Shown piece by piece: positions 18,737 to 28,133 of a stretch of 64,000 nucleotides of DNA (the stretch's first letter is position 1; the number at the start of each line of letters is the position of its first letter). The notes beneath the pieces were generated by a model that was not told where the DNA came from, did no database searches, and was given only the letters and a program-made list of their open reading frames with translations. Position numbers and translations under genes: made by a program. The DNA lies in assembly GCF_009829925.1 (NCBI RefSeq), contig NZ_SNVJ01000005.1, positions 124,001-188,000 on the forward strand, read 5' to 3'. This DNA is from Teichococcus coralli. Lineage in GTDB: Bacteria > Pseudomonadota > Alphaproteobacteria > Acetobacterales > Acetobacteraceae.

Positions 18737-20631
18737 CAGAAAGCCTGCCCGATACCAACATAGAAGCCGAAGGCGGCGTCGCCGCGCTCCTTGTTCAGCG
18801 GAACGGCGAAATCGGCACGGATGGGGCCGATGCCGGTGAGATAGCGCACGCCCAGGCCGGCGCCGAACTTCATGTTGCTGAAGTCGGGCGTCTGGTCCTG
18901 CGTGACGGAGCCGGCATCCACGAAGGCCGCCATCCCCCAGGGACCGCTGACCCGCTGCCGCAATTCCACCGTGCCTTCCACCAGGGAGAGGCCGCCGGCC
19001 GGCTCGTCGAGCCTCGTCCGGGGGCCGATGGACTGGTAGTCGTAGCCGCGCACCGAACCGCCGCCGCCCGCGTAGAAGCGCTTGTCCGGCGGCACGCCCT
19101 CGAAGGAGGCGCCGACAATGCTGCCCACCGCGCCGCGCAGCGCGAGGATGCTGCCCTTGTCACCGGTGAAGTCGTAGTAGGTGCTGACCTCGCCGCGCAG
19201 TCGGGTGAAGACGTTGCCCTGGCCAATGCTGTAGATCGGGTTCACCAGGAGAGCGGCGCGCAGGCCGCGGCTCGGGTTGAGCGGGCTGTCCACATCGCTC
19301 CAGGTCAGCTGCCCAAGCAGGCCGATGAGCTGGTAGTTGGTCGTCACGTCGTCCTGCGTCACCCGGCTGAACTCCACCTGGGGACCGAAGGTGAAAGTCA
19401 GCCGCTTCGACACCTTGCGCTCCACCAGCGCGCCGAAGACGAAGGCATCGCGGTCATAGGCGTCGAGCCGTTCGCGGATGCCGGCGACATCGAGCGTGAG
19501 CGTCTGGTTGCGGCCGGCGAACCATGGCGTGCGCAGGCTGGCGGCCAGCTTGCCGCCGGTATCGCTGGTGTCCCCGGTCGTGCCGAGGCGGTTGATCTCC
19601 GCCTCCAGCCGCAGCCGCTCGGCCCCGCCGAACAGGTTGCGGTGCTCCCAGTATGTGCTGAAGGTCGGGCCGTAGCGGGTCTCATAGGCGGCGGTGAAGC
19701 CGAGGGCGTGCAGCGGCCGTTCCAGCACGGTGTAGGTGAGGGGCAGGCGCCCCTCCTCGTTCAGCCGGTCCGCCGCGCGGCTGCGCACCGTGCTGAACAC
19801 CCCGAGGCTGAGCAGGTCCTGCCGCTTCTTCTCGATTTCCTCCTCGCTGTAGATCTCGCCTTCCAGCGGCTGAACGACGCGGCTGACCAAATCGCTGTCG
19901 GTGCGTTCCTCCCCGGTGACGGTGGGGCGGGCGAAGCGGGCCTGCGGGCCGGCATCGAGGGTGAAGGCCACCTGCATGGTGTGGCTGTCATGGTCCACCG
20001 TGACGCGCCGGCTGACGTCCACGAAGGGATGGCCGGCATCCTTCAGGCGGGAGGTGATCTTGTTCTGCGCGTCGATGATGGGCTGGGCGCGGGCGGGGCT
20101 ACCCTTCTCCAGCTCCACCGGGCCGGCCTGTTCCGCCGAGACGCCGCCCGGCTTGGTGTCCAGCGTGATCGAATCGATGTGGTACTGCGGCCCGTGCTCC
20201 ACCGTAATGGCGACCGGGATGGGACCCTCGCGGCCGGCCAGCCGGTCGGCGAGGCCAGGCGTGTTCGGCGGCTCACCGGCAACGGTGATGCTGGCGGTGC
20301 CGCTGTAGTAGCCCTCGGAGCGCAAGGCGTCGCGCATGTTGTCGCGGTCGGCAAGCGCGCGGCTGACCAGGCCGAAAGCGTCCACCGGGGCCCGCTCGCG
20401 CAGTTGCTCGAGCGCCGAGGCGCGGCGAATCGCCTCGTCCAGTGAATCATCGCCCGTCTCGGGAAGATCGACCTCGTATTCCACGGTGGGCGCGGCTTCG
20501 GTCTCCCCGCCGGCCTCCGGCTGCGCCCGGGGCGCGCCCTGCGCGGCGGCAGGCGGCAGCAGGACGTGCGGCAGCGCCGCCAGCAGAGTGGCCGTGAGCG
20601 CAGCCCAGGGGAGGTGAGGTTTGAGGCGCAT
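18736..20631 (-). CDS. tamA: Translocation and assembly module protein TamA (Omp85 family)
   Basis: Outer-membrane Omp85 protein that pairs with TamB. The 631-residue product has a signal peptide (HVLLPPAAAQG, cleavage near residue 30), POTRA-type repeats in the first half (GYYSGTASITV, DAGHPFVDVSRRVTVD, GEIYSEEEIEKKRQDLLSLG) and a C-terminal barrel with the Omp85 FYAGGGGSVRGYDYQ and final FYVGIGQAF. The open frame extends 168 bases upstream, but ATG 20631 directly precedes the signal peptide. Only 13 bases then separate its start from the divergent amidohydrolase ATG. Confidence 0.92.
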   Translation of the reverse strand: MRLKPHLPWAALTATLLAALPHVLLPPAAAQGAPRAQPEAGGETEAAPTVEYEVDLPETGDDSLDEAIRRASALEQLRERAPVDAFGLVSRALADRDNMRDALRSEGYYSGTASITVAGEPPNTPGLADRLAGREGPIPVAITVEHGPQYHIDSITLDTKPGGVSAEQAGPVELEKGSPARAQPIIDAQNKITSRLKDAGHPFVDVSRRVTVDHDSHTMQVAFTLDAGPQARFARPTVTGEERTDSDLVSRVVQPLEGEIYSEEEIEKKRQDLLSLGVFSTVRSRAADRLNEEGRLPLTYTVLERPLHALGFTAAYETRYGPTFSTYWEHRNLFGGAERLRLEAEINRLGTTGDTSDTGGKLAASLRTPWFAGRNQTLTLDVAGIRERLDAYDRDAFVFGALVERKVSKRLTFTFGPQVEFSRVTQDDVTTNYQLIGLLGQLTWSDVDSPLNPSRGLRAALLVNPIYSIGQGNVFTRLRGEVSTYYDFTGDKGSILALRGAVGSIVGASFEGVPPDKRFYAGGGGSVRGYDYQSIGPRTRLDEPAGGLSLVEGTVELRQRVSGPWGMAAFVDAGSVTQDQTPDFSNMKFGAGLGVRYLTGIGPIRADFAVPLNKERGDAAFGFYVGIGQAF

Positions 20632-20644
20632 CGTCTTACGGGCT

Positions 20645-21814
20645 ATGCCTTCTCGGATGGATCCGACCCTTGCTGAAACACTGACCGGCTGGCGCAGGCA
20701 TCTCCACGCCAATCCGGGCCTTACCCTGCACGAGGGCCCCACCGCCGCCTTCGTCGTCGAGAAGTTGAAGGAGCTGGGCGTCACGGATGTTGCCACCAAT
20801 GTCGGTGGTCACGGCGTTGTGGCAACCCTTCATCGGCCGGGCAGCAACCGCAGCGTCGGGCTGCGCGCCGACATGGACGCCCTGCCGATCGAGGAAGCGG
20901 CGCAGGATCTGCCCTGGCGCAGCACCAATTCCGGCGTGATGCACGCCTGCGGGCATGATGGCCACACCACCGCGCTGCTGGGCGCCGCGGCGCTGCTGAT
21001 GCAGGACCAGAACTGGAGCGGCACGGTGCGCCTGGTGTTCCAGCCGGCGGAGGAAGGCGGCGGGGGCGCGGCCGCGATGGTCAAGGACGGCCTGTTCCAG
21101 CGCTTCCCCATGGACCGAATCTTCGGCTGGCACAACTGGCCGGGCCTTCCTGCGGGCACCATCGCCGTCCATGACAGCGCGGTGATGGCGGCCGGCAACC
21201 GCTTCGAGATCGCCATCGAGGGCCATGCCGGCCATGCCGCGCTGCCGCACCTGACGCGCGACCCGATCGTTGCCGCCGGGCACACCATCGTCGCCTGCCA
21301 GTCCATCGTGGCGCGCAGCCTCGACCCGCTTGACACCGGGGTGGTGAGCCTGACCATGGTGCATGGGGGCGAGGCGCAGAACCAGATCGCCGCCCGCGTG
21401 CTGATCAGCGGCAGCATGCGCTTCGTGCGCGACGAGGTGGGCGAGCAGATCCGCGCCGGGCTGCGCCGGGTGGCGAAGGGCGTCTCCGCCACCTTTGGCG
21501 TGAAGGCCAAGATGCGCATCCTGGGCGGCGTGCCGGTGACGCGGAACCACCCGGAGGAGCGCGAACTCGCCGCCGAGGCCGCTGCCGCCGTCACCGAGAT
21601 GCGCCGAGACGTGCCGCCGGCCATGACGGGAGAGGACTTCTCGCACTTCCTGCACGAGGTGCCGGGCGCCTTTGTCTGGATCGGCAACGGCCCCTCGAAT
21701 GGCGGGCGCGAACTGCACAACCCGCATTACGACTTCAACGATGCGGTGTTGCCGGTGGCCAGCGGCTTCCTGGCGGAGACGGCGCGGCGCGCACTGGCGC
21801 AGACGCGGGGCTGA
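20645..21814 (+). CDS. M20-family amidohydrolase (hippurate/aminoacylase type)
   Basis: Predicted zinc or manganese amidase of the HipO/IAA-amino-acid hydrolase group, removing an acyl group from an N-acyl amino acid. The 389-residue protein shows RADMDALPI, the metal-site HACGHDGHT, FQPAEEGGGGA with the catalytic Glu pair, the dimerisation-domain GHAGHAALPH, and the C-terminal MTGEDFSHFL and HNPHYDFND metal ligand. ATG 20645 and ATG 20657 are both plausible starts; neither has a clear ribosome-binding site. Substrate unknown. Confidence 0.88.
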   Translation: MPSRMDPTLAETLTGWRRHLHANPGLTLHEGPTAAFVVEKLKELGVTDVATNVGGHGVVATLHRPGSNRSVGLRADMDALPIEEAAQDLPWRSTNSGVMHACGHDGHTTALLGAAALLMQDQNWSGTVRLVFQPAEEGGGGAAAMVKDGLFQRFPMDRIFGWHNWPGLPAGTIAVHDSAVMAAGNRFEIAIEGHAGHAALPHLTRDPIVAAGHTIVACQSIVARSLDPLDTGVVSLTMVHGGEAQNQIAARVLISGSMRFVRDEVGEQIRAGLRRVAKGVSATFGVKAKMRILGGVPVTRNHPEERELAAEAAAAVTEMRRDVPPAMTGEDFSHFLHEVPGAFVWIGNGPSNGGRELHNPHYDFNDAVLPVASGFLAETARRALAQTRG

Positions 21815-21973
21815 GGCGCCGGCGGCACGGTCCGTTCGGGCATTGGGGGCCGGCATGGAACTTCCAACGCAGCCCGACCGTGGCGGTTGCAGGGCGGCCG
21901 TTCCGCGCAGGGCGGGGTTGCGCCGGCCGGCGCTCCGTGCCGATCTTTTCAGGATGAACCGGAAGGACGCGGC

Positions 21974-22801
21974 ATGATCCCGCTTGTGCAGACGCCACGC
22001 ATCAGCATCCCCAAGCTCGGCCTCGGCACCTGGAAGCTCGCTGGCGCGGAAGGCCAGGCGGCGGTGGAGAGCGCCCTGGCGCTGGGCTACCGCCACCTCG
22101 ACACCGCCGACCGCTACGGCAACGAGGAGGCGGTCGGCGCCGCCATGGCCGCTTCCGGCGTGGCGCGCGACGAGATCTTCCTGACCAGCAAGGTCTGGTA
22201 CGACAACCTGGCGCCGGAGGCGATCCGCCGCTCGCTGCAAGGCTCGCTGCGCAAGCTCTGCACACCCTATCTCGACCTGTTCCTGGTCCACTGGCCGGCA
22301 CCGGACATGGACCTCTCCGCCGTCGTCCGCACCATGCAGGCCGTGCGCGACGAGGGGCTGGTGCGCCGCTGGGGCGTGTCCAACTTCCCCCTTGGATTGA
22401 TGCGGCGGCTGGAGGAGGCCGGCGCCGAGCCGGCCTGCCTGCAGGTCGAATACCACGCGCTGCTTTCCCAGCAGCGGCTGCTGGACTGGTGCCGCCCGAG
22501 GGGCATCGCGCTGACCGCCTACTCACCGCTTGGCCAGGGCGCGCTGGCGGAGCAGGCGGTGCTGCAGGAGATCGGCCGCAAGCACGGCGCGACGCCGCTG
22601 CAGGTGGCGCTGGCCTGGCTGCTGCAACAGGAGGGTGTGGTGGTGATCCCCAAGGCGGCGCGCAAGCAGAGCCAGCAGGCCAACCTGGATGCCGTGGCGC
22701 TGGCGGCGAAGCTGGACACCCAGGACGTGGCCGCCATTGACGCCATGCCCAAGGACTGGCGCCGGGTGAACCCGGATTTCGGCCCCGACTGGAACGCCTG
22801 A
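21974..22801 (+). CDS. Aldo/keto reductase (2,5-diketogluconate reductase-like)
   Basis: NADPH-dependent carbonyl reductase with a TIM-barrel fold, 275 residues. The catalytic tetrad is visible: Asp and Tyr in HLDTADRYGNEEAVG, Lys in LTSKVWYDN and His in LFLVHWP. Further family marks are RRWGVSNF, QVEYHALL, TAYSPLGQGAL and the cofactor-site VIPKAARKQS. GGAAGGA lies upstream of ATG 21974. It is about 160 bases downstream of the amidohydrolase, same strand. The physiological substrate is not predictable. Confidence 0.88.
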   Translation: MIPLVQTPRISIPKLGLGTWKLAGAEGQAAVESALALGYRHLDTADRYGNEEAVGAAMAASGVARDEIFLTSKVWYDNLAPEAIRRSLQGSLRKLCTPYLDLFLVHWPAPDMDLSAVVRTMQAVRDEGLVRRWGVSNFPLGLMRRLEEAGAEPACLQVEYHALLSQQRLLDWCRPRGIALTAYSPLGQGALAEQAVLQEIGRKHGATPLQVALAWLLQQEGVVVIPKAARKQSQQANLDAVALAAKLDTQDVAAIDAMPKDWRRVNPDFGPDWNA

Positions 22802-22820
22802 GCGCGGGCAGGGCGGGCGC

Positions 22821-23528
22821 TCAGGCCTCCGGCGGCTCCTCCAGCAGGGCGAGCCAGAGCGGCTCCTTCACCTTGTCGAGGAAGGCGCGGTGGGCCTCCA
22901 GCTCCGCCGCGCTCGGCACGATCGGGCGCGGCACGCGGGTGACCGGCACGGCGTCGAGCTGGATGGCGGCGGGCGCGGAGACCGCCGGCCGGCTGGCCAG
23001 CTCCAGCCCCGGCTGCTTGCCGCCCATCAGCTCAAGATAAACCTGCGCCAGCAGCTGCACGTCGAGCAGCGCGTTGTGCGAGGTGCGCATCGAGTTGTCG
23101 ATGCCGTAGCGCCGGCAGAGCGCGTCCAGGCTGTTGGGCAGGCCGGGGAAGCGCTTCTTGGCGAGCACCAGCGTGTCCACCATCCGCGCGCGGTCGATAA
23201 TGGGGTGGCCGGCCTTCTTCAGCTCGAAGTCAAGGAAGGCGAAGTCGAAAGGCGCGTTGTGCGCGATCACCGGATCGGCGCCCAGGAACTCCAGCATGGC
23301 GGGCGCGACCTCGGCGAATTTCGGCTTGCCGCGCAGCATCTCCCAGGTGAAGCCGTGCACCTTCACCGCTTCCTCCGGCACCTCGCGCTCGGGGTCGATC
23401 AGCACGTGGAAGTGCCGGCCGGTGGGCACGAGGTTGACCAGCTCCACCGCCGCGACCTCCAGCACGCGGTCGCCGGTCAGCGGGTCGAAGCCGGTGGTTT
23501 CGGTGTCGAGCACCAGGGCGCGGCTCAT
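22821..23528 (-). CDS. dnaQ: DNA polymerase III epsilon subunit (3'-5' proofreading exonuclease)
   Basis: Proofreading subunit of the replicative polymerase. The 235-residue protein has the DEDDh exonuclease motifs: Exo [11 protein letters not shown] (8-17), Exo [14 protein letters not shown] (89-100), and Exo [17 protein letters not shown] (151-164) with the catalytic His. The C-terminal tail (about 175-235) is Pro/Ala-rich, as in the polymerase-binding segment. Its ATG overlaps the coaE stop by 4 bases, the standard alphaproteobacterial aroE-coaE-dnaQ order. Confidence 0.96.
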   Translation of the reverse strand: MSRALVLDTETTGFDPLTGDRVLEVAAVELVNLVPTGRHFHVLIDPEREVPEEAVKVHGFTWEMLRGKPKFAEVAPAMLEFLGADPVIAHNAPFDFAFLDFELKKAGHPIIDRARMVDTLVLAKKRFPGLPNSLDALCRRYGIDNSMRTSHNALLDVQLLAQVYLELMGGKQPGLELASRPAVSAPAAIQLDAVPVTRVPRPIVPSAAELEAHRAFLDKVKEPLWLALLEEPPEA

Positions 23529-24109
23529 CGGAAGTTCTCCAGCAGGCGCCGGATCGCCCGGCGCGCATGGGCGCGGGACAAGCCGGTGCGGATGACGAAA
23601 TCGGCGCGGCGGCGCTTCTCGGCATCGGGCGTCTGGCGGGCCAGGATGGCGGCCAGCCGCTCCGGCGTCATGCCGCGTCGCGCCAGCACCCGGGCACGCT
23701 GCACAGGGGCGGGCGCCGAGACCACCACGACGGCGTCGCAGCGCGCCTCGGCGCCGGTCTCGAAGAGCAGCGGGATGTCCAGCACCACCAGCCGCCGCCC
23801 CGCGCGCCGTGCGCCGCCGAGGAAGCGGCGCTCCTCCGCCCGCACCAGCGGGTGGACGATGCCTTCCAGCCGGTTCAGCGCCGCCGGATTGCCGAGCACG
23901 GCGCGGCGCAGCGCCTCGCGGTCCACCATGCCGTCCCGCACGGCGCCGGGAAAGGCAGCACCGATCGGCGCCACGGCACGGCCGCCGCGCCCCTGCAGCC
24001 GGTGCACCGTGGCGTCGGCGTCGAAGACCGGCACGCCGAGGCGGCGGAAGGTGTTCGCCGCAGTGGACTTGCCCATGCCGATGCCGCCCGTCAGGCCCAG
24101 GATCTTCAT
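23525..24109 (-). CDS. coaE: Dephospho-CoA kinase
   Basis: Last step of coenzyme A synthesis: phosphorylates the 3'-hydroxyl of dephospho-CoA. The 194-residue protein opens with the P-loop [13 protein letters not shown]. It also has [33 protein letters not shown] and [16 protein letters not shown]. The start ATG overlaps the aroE stop by 4 bases and its own stop overlaps dnaQ by 4 bases, so the three genes are translationally coupled. The open frame reading far upstream is shadow sequence within aroE. Confidence 0.95.
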   Translation of the reverse strand: MKILGLTGGIGMGKSTAANTFRRLGVPVFDADATVHRLQGRGGRAVAPIGAAFPGAVRDGMVDREALRRAVLGNPAALNRLEGIVHPLVRAEERRFLGGARRAGRRLVVLDIPLLFETGAEARCDAVVVVSAPAPVQRARVLARRGMTPERLAAILARQTPDAEKRRRADFVIRTGLSRAHARRAIRRLLENFR

Positions 24110-24948
24110 GCGGTGCGCGGGATGTCGCTGGCCAGGAAGTCGCGCAGGGTGGCATCCACCTGCGGCATAATGCCGAACCAGGCGGCGAAGCCGGGCCGTG
24201 CCTGGTGCAGCAGCATGCCCAGGCCGTCCACGGCGCGCAGGCCACGCGCCCGGGCGGCGGCGAGCAGCGGCGTCTCCAGCGGCACATAGACGGCGTCCGC
24301 CACCACGGCATGGCCAGGCAGGGGAGCGAGGCCGATCGCCAGCGGCGGCTGCCCGGACATGCCGAGGCTGGTGGCGTTCACCAGCAGCGCCGCATCGGCC
24401 AGCGGCGGCGCGCTGGCGACCTCCACCGGCCCGCCGAGCGCCTGCGCCAGCGCCTCGGCGCGCGCCGTGTCGCGGTTGACGATGGTCAGGCGCGGGCAGC
24501 CGGCGTCCAGCAGGGCGGCGGCGATGGCGCGCGCCGCGCCACCGGCGCCCAGCATCACCGCTGGCCCATCGCTCGCCTGCCACTCCGGCGCCTGCTCGCG
24601 AACGCTTTCCAGGAAGCCGAACCCGTCCGTGTTGGCGCCGAGGATGCGGCCGTCGCGGAAGACCAGCGTGTTCACCGCCCCGGCGCGGCGGGCGCTCACC
24701 TCCACCGTGTCGCAGAGGGCGAAGGCCGCCTCCTTGTGCGGGATGGTGACGTTCGCTCCCTGGAATCCGAGCGTCGCCAGGGCACGGACGGCGGCGGCGA
24801 AGTCCTCCGGTCGCACCGGCAGGGGGAGATAGGTGCCGTCGATGCCGTGCCGCTCCAGCCAGGTGCCGTGCAGCCGCGGGGAGCGGGAATGGGCGACGGG
24901 CCAGCCGAGCACGCCCGCCAGTTTCGCCTTGCCGGAGAGGATCGCCAT
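24106..24948 (-). CDS. aroE: Shikimate dehydrogenase
   Basis: NADPH-dependent reduction of 3-dehydroshikimate in aromatic amino acid synthesis. The 280-residue protein has [15 protein letters not shown] (substrate Ser pair), [12 protein letters not shown] with the catalytic Lys, [10 protein letters not shown] with Asp, the nucleotide-binding [24 protein letters not shown] and [13 protein letters not shown] 24948 is chosen because it starts the family core ([14 protein letters not shown]); no strong ribosome-binding site precedes it. It is divergent from gshB with a 150-base gap. Confidence 0.94.
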   Translation of the reverse strand: MAILSGKAKLAGVLGWPVAHSRSPRLHGTWLERHGIDGTYLPLPVRPEDFAAAVRALATLGFQGANVTIPHKEAAFALCDTVEVSARRAGAVNTLVFRDGRILGANTDGFGFLESVREQAPEWQASDGPAVMLGAGGAARAIAAALLDAGCPRLTIVNRDTARAEALAQALGGPVEVASAPPLADAALLVNATSLGMSGQPPLAIGLAPLPGHAVVADAVYVPLETPLLAAARARGLRAVDGLGMLLHQARPGFAAWFGIMPQVDATLRDFLASDIPRTA

Positions 24949-25098
24949 GCCGGCATGAATCCGCTGCGCGGGCCCTGGGGTCAATGGGCAAGGCCGGGGG
25001 AATGGCTCCCTCCCGCCTTCTCCCGCGCCATCCCCTCTGGCGTTCCGTGCCGGCCGATGCCACCACTCTCCGCCAGAGAGAGACAGACGGAGCGTTCC

Positions 25099-26043
25099 AT
25101 GGCGCGAGCATTGAAGGTGGCGGTCCAAATGGACCCCATCGAAAGCATCAACATCGACGCCGACAGCACCTTCGTGCTGATGCTGGAGGCGCAGGCGCGC
25201 GGGCACCAGCTCTGGTTCTACCCGGTGAAGAACCTGACCCTGGCCTCGGGCCGGATCCTGGCGCGGATGCAGCCGGTCGAGGTGCGGCGCGAGAAGGGCA
25301 ACCACTACACGCTGGGCGAGGCGGCCGAGTACGACCTTTCCACCATGGACGTGGTGCTGATGCGGCAGGACCCGCCCTTCGACATGGCCTACATCACGGC
25401 CACCCATATCCTGGAGCACATCCACCCCAAGACCCTGGTGGTGAACGACCCGGTGCATGTCCGCAATGCGCCGGAGAAGCTCTTCGTGATGCATTTCCCG
25501 GACCTAATGCCGGAGACGATGATCACCCACGACCCCCTGGAGGTGCGGAAGTTCCGCGAGAAGCATGGCGACATCATCGTCAAGCCGCTTTTCGCCAATG
25601 GCGGTGCCGGGGTGTTCCACCTTCGTCCCGAGGACGGCAACCTCAACGCCCTGCTGGAACTCTATGCCGAGCGTTCCCGCGAGCCGCTGATGATCCAGAA
25701 GTATGTTCCAGCCGTGCGGCAGGGCGACAAGCGCATCATCCTGGTGGACGGCGAGCCGATGGGCGCCATCAACCGGGTGCCCGCGACCGGCGAAAGCCGC
25801 TCCAACATGCATGTCGGCGGGCGGCCGGAAAAGGTGGCGCTGACCGAGCGCGACAAGGAGATCTGCGCCCGCATCGGGCCGGAGCTGAAGGCGCGGGGGC
25901 TGATCTTCGTCGGCATCGACGTGATCGGCGACTATCTCACCGAGATCAACGTCACCTCGCCCACGGGGCTGCAGGAGATCGCCCGCTTTGACGGGGTGAA
26001 GCTGGAAAAGGCGATCTGGGACGCCATCGAGGCCCGGCGCTGA
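25099..26043 (+). CDS. gshB: Glutathione synthetase
   Basis: ATP-grasp ligase that joins gamma-glutamylcysteine and glycine. The 314-residue protein has the N-terminal [38 protein letters not shown], the ATP-grasp core ([34 protein letters not shown]) and the C-terminal [25 protein letters not shown] precedes ATG 25099. The frame is open more than 1 kb upstream, antisense to aroE/coaE, which is not coding. It is a single gene, convergent with the exporter gene downstream. Confidence 0.96.
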   Translation: MARALKVAVQMDPIESINIDADSTFVLMLEAQARGHQLWFYPVKNLTLASGRILARMQPVEVRREKGNHYTLGEAAEYDLSTMDVVLMRQDPPFDMAYITATHILEHIHPKTLVVNDPVHVRNAPEKLFVMHFPDLMPETMITHDPLEVRKFREKHGDIIVKPLFANGGAGVFHLRPEDGNLNALLELYAERSREPLMIQKYVPAVRQGDKRIILVDGEPMGAINRVPATGESRSNMHVGGRPEKVALTERDKEICARIGPELKARGLIFVGIDVIGDYLTEINVTSPTGLQEIARFDGVKLEKAIWDAIEARR

Positions 26044-26055
26044 GCCGTGCCTGGC

Positions 26056-26082
26056 CGGGGCAGGCGCGGCGCGCCCGTCCCG
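26056..26082. terminator. Hairpin between convergent gshB and the exporter gene
   Basis: A stem of about 11 pairs with one mismatch and one G-T wobble: inner GGCGC (26063-26067) with GCGCC (26071-26075) around a GGC loop, outer CGGGGC with GTCCCG. It can act for both strands. No U-tract. Confidence 0.45.
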
Positions 26083-26093
26083 CCCGGGTTCCT

Positions 26094-27140
26094 TCAGGCG
26101 GTGCCGAGCAGCCGGATCAGGCCAAGGCTCACCGCGCCCAGCGCCAGCAGCGACAGCACCACCGTGGCGGACACGCGGGCACCCGCACGCGCCACGATCC
26201 GCACATCCACGCCCAGGCCGAGCGCGGCCATGGCCAGCACGGTCAGGATACCGGTCACCGAGGCCAGGGGCGCCAGCAGCGCCTCGGGCACCGCGCCCAG
26301 CGCGCGCAGCACGGCCAGCGCGACAAAGCCGATGATGAACCAGGGCACCAGCCTGGCGAAGCCGGGGCGCTTTCCGCGGCCTTCCTGCCGGCCATCCGCC
26401 AGGGAAAGGGCCAGCACCACCGGCCCCAGCATCAGCACCCGGACGAGCTTGACCAGCGTGCCCATCTGCACCGCGAGCACGCCGGCCGGCGCGGTGGCGG
26501 CCAGCACCTGCGGCACGGCATAGACCGTCAGTCCGGCCAGCACGCCGTACTGCAACTCGCTCAGGCCGAAGAGCGGCATCAGCAGCGGCAGGCTCAGCAC
26601 CATGACCACGCCCAGCACGGCGGTGAAGGCGATGGAGGCGGCGACGTCCTTCGCCTGCGCCCCGATCACGGGTGCCACGGCGGCGATGGCCGAGTTGCCG
26701 CAGATGGAATTGCCGCAAGCTACCAGGACAGCCATGTGCCGCGGCAGGCCGAAGGCGCGCCCGATGCCGTAGCTGAAGACAATGGAGAGCGTCACCACCA
26801 CCGCGATCCCAAGGATCAGCGCGGGTCCTGCCGCCAGCATTGCCGTCAGGCTGAGGGAGGCGCCCAGAAGCATCACCGCCACTTCCAGCAGCGTCTTGGC
26901 GCTGAAGGCGATGCCGGGTGCCAGGGCCTTGGGCGGCACCCAGAGGCTGCGCAGCAGCGTGCCGACCAGGATGGCCAGCACCAGCGGCTCAAGCCAGGCA
27001 TGGCCGAACAGCGCTGCCTCGACCCGGGCGAGCACGACAGCCACCGCGGAGACGCCCGCGCAGAGCACGATGCCAGGCGCGAGTTCTCGCAGCCGGTGCA
27101 TCAGCCCGGACGAGGATTGGGAACCAAGGGCGGAGGACAT
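26094..27140 (-). CDS. YeiH-family putative sulfate exporter (UPF0324)
   Basis: Integral membrane protein of 348 residues with about ten hydrophobic segments. It has the family marks LRSLWVPPKALAPGIAFSAK, CGNSICGNSAIAAVAPVIGA (paired half-helix region), LPLLMPLFGLSE, VYAVPQVLAA and LGLGVDVRIVARAG. ATG 27140 is preferred over a codon 63 bases upstream. The family is annotated as a sulfate exporter and is commonly divergent from a LysR-type activator, exactly as here. The actual substrate in this organism is not known. Confidence 0.88.
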   Translation of the reverse strand: MSSALGSQSSSGLMHRLRELAPGIVLCAGVSAVAVVLARVEAALFGHAWLEPLVLAILVGTLLRSLWVPPKALAPGIAFSAKTLLEVAVMLLGASLSLTAMLAAGPALILGIAVVVTLSIVFSYGIGRAFGLPRHMAVLVACGNSICGNSAIAAVAPVIGAQAKDVAASIAFTAVLGVVMVLSLPLLMPLFGLSELQYGVLAGLTVYAVPQVLAATAPAGVLAVQMGTLVKLVRVLMLGPVVLALSLADGRQEGRGKRPGFARLVPWFIIGFVALAVLRALGAVPEALLAPLASVTGILTVLAMAALGLGVDVRIVARAGARVSATVVLSLLALGAVSLGLIRLLGTA

Positions 27141-27188
27141 TGCGGCGACTCGCGTGTTGCATCGGTGTTGCGGAGAATGCCGCGACCG

Positions 27189-27230
27189 TTTCGTTCGATC
27201 CAACGCGTTGTTCTTGTGATTTCGTTCGAT
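27189..27230. repeat. Two 11-bp direct repeats, candidate LysR operator
   Basis: TTTCGTTCGAT occurs at 27189-27199 and again at 27220-27230, 31 bases apart centre to centre (about three helical turns), in the 104-base gap between the divergent exporter and lysR genes. The second copy runs into TCGAT-ATA-ATCGA (27226-27238). The spacing on one DNA face suits a LysR tetramer. Confidence 0.55.
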
Positions 27231-27235
27231 ATAAT
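27208..27235 (+). promoter_or_regulatory. Candidate lysR promoter with perfect -10 box
   Basis: TATAAT at 27230-27235 matches the -10 consensus exactly; TTGTTC at 27208-27213 lies 16 bases upstream. Transcription would begin near 27242, only about 3 bases before the GTG at 27245, implying a leaderless or almost leaderless mRNA. The -10 overlaps the second TTTCGTTCGAT repeat, which suits autorepression. Confidence 0.5.
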
Positions 27236-27244
27236 CGATGAGCC

Positions 27245-28126
27245 GTGACCCTTGAGCAACTCCGTATCTTCGTCGCCGTCGCCGAGCGCGAGCACATCAC
27301 CCGTGCGGCGGAGGCGCTTCATCTGACGCAGTCCGCCGTCAGCGCCGCCGTCCGCGCGCTGGAGGCGCGGCACGGCATCACGCTGTTCCATCGGGTTGGC
27401 CGCCGGATCGAGCTGACGGAGGACGGCCGCATCTTCCGCGCCGAGGCGACCGCCGTGCTGGCGCGCGCCGATGCGGCGGAGCTGGTGCTTTCCGAAATGG
27501 GGGGAACGCTGCGCGGCACCCTTCGCGTGCAGGCGAGCCAGACCGTCGCCTCGTACTGGCTGCCGCCGCTGCTGGTCCGCTTCCGCACCACCTGCCCGGG
27601 CGTGGCGGTGGAGGTCGGGGCGGGCAACACCCGCAGCGTCGCGCAGGCGGTGCTGGACGGTGTGGCGGAACTGGGTCTCGTCGAAGGCGAGGTGGATGAT
27701 CCGGCTTTGGCGCAGACCGTGCTGGCGCGTGACCAGCTCGTCGTGGTTGTCGGCCCCCGCCACCCCTGGGCTGGCCAGGGGCCGATCGCCACCTCCCGCC
27801 TGCTGGAAACGACCTGGATCATGCGCGAGGCGGGCTCCGGCACGCGGGCGGCCTTTGAGCAGTGGCTGCCGGGGTGGGGACTGGCGCCCGAGGCGCTGAC
27901 CATCGCCCTTGAGCTGCCGAGCAACGAAGCGGTGCTGGCCGCGGTGGAAGCGGATGGCGGCGCAACCGTCGTCTCGGAGCGCGCCGCCGGGCCGCATCTT
28001 GGGGCGGGGCTCCTGGTGCAGGCGCAGGTCGCGCTGCCGCCGCGCAGCTTCAAGGCGCTGCGGCACAAGGAGCGCTACGCCAGCCGCGCCTCGCGGGCGC
28101 TGCTGGAACTGGCGCTGCAGGGATGA
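27245..28126 (+). CDS. LysR-family transcriptional regulator (YeiE/CysB-like)
   Basis: The 293-residue protein has the N-terminal LysR helix-turn-helix (LEQLRIFVAVAEREHITRAA, LHLTQSAVSAAVRALE, residues 2-60). An effector-binding domain follows (about 90-290: LRGTLRVQASQTVASYWLPP, GVAELGLVEGEV, ELPSNEAVLAAVEADGG). The start is GTG at 27245, giving the canonical N-terminus, with no room for a ribosome-binding site if the TATAAT upstream is the promoter. It is divergent from the YeiH-like exporter, its probable target. The gene ends 8 bases before the convergent ftsB. Confidence 0.9.
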   Translation: MTLEQLRIFVAVAEREHITRAAEALHLTQSAVSAAVRALEARHGITLFHRVGRRIELTEDGRIFRAEATAVLARADAAELVLSEMGGTLRGTLRVQASQTVASYWLPPLLVRFRTTCPGVAVEVGAGNTRSVAQAVLDGVAELGLVEGEVDDPALAQTVLARDQLVVVVGPRHPWAGQGPIATSRLLETTWIMREAGSGTRAAFEQWLPGWGLAPEALTIALELPSNEAVLAAVEADGGATVVSERAAGPHLGAGLLVQAQVALPPRSFKALRHKERYASRASRALLELALQG

Positions 28127-28133
28127 GGATGGA

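Noticed and set aside
23809..25098. N-terminal extension of gshB, an open frame reaching back 1.3 kb
   Set aside because: The upstream part is antisense to coaE and aroE; the family N-terminus and a ribosome-binding site begin at 25099.
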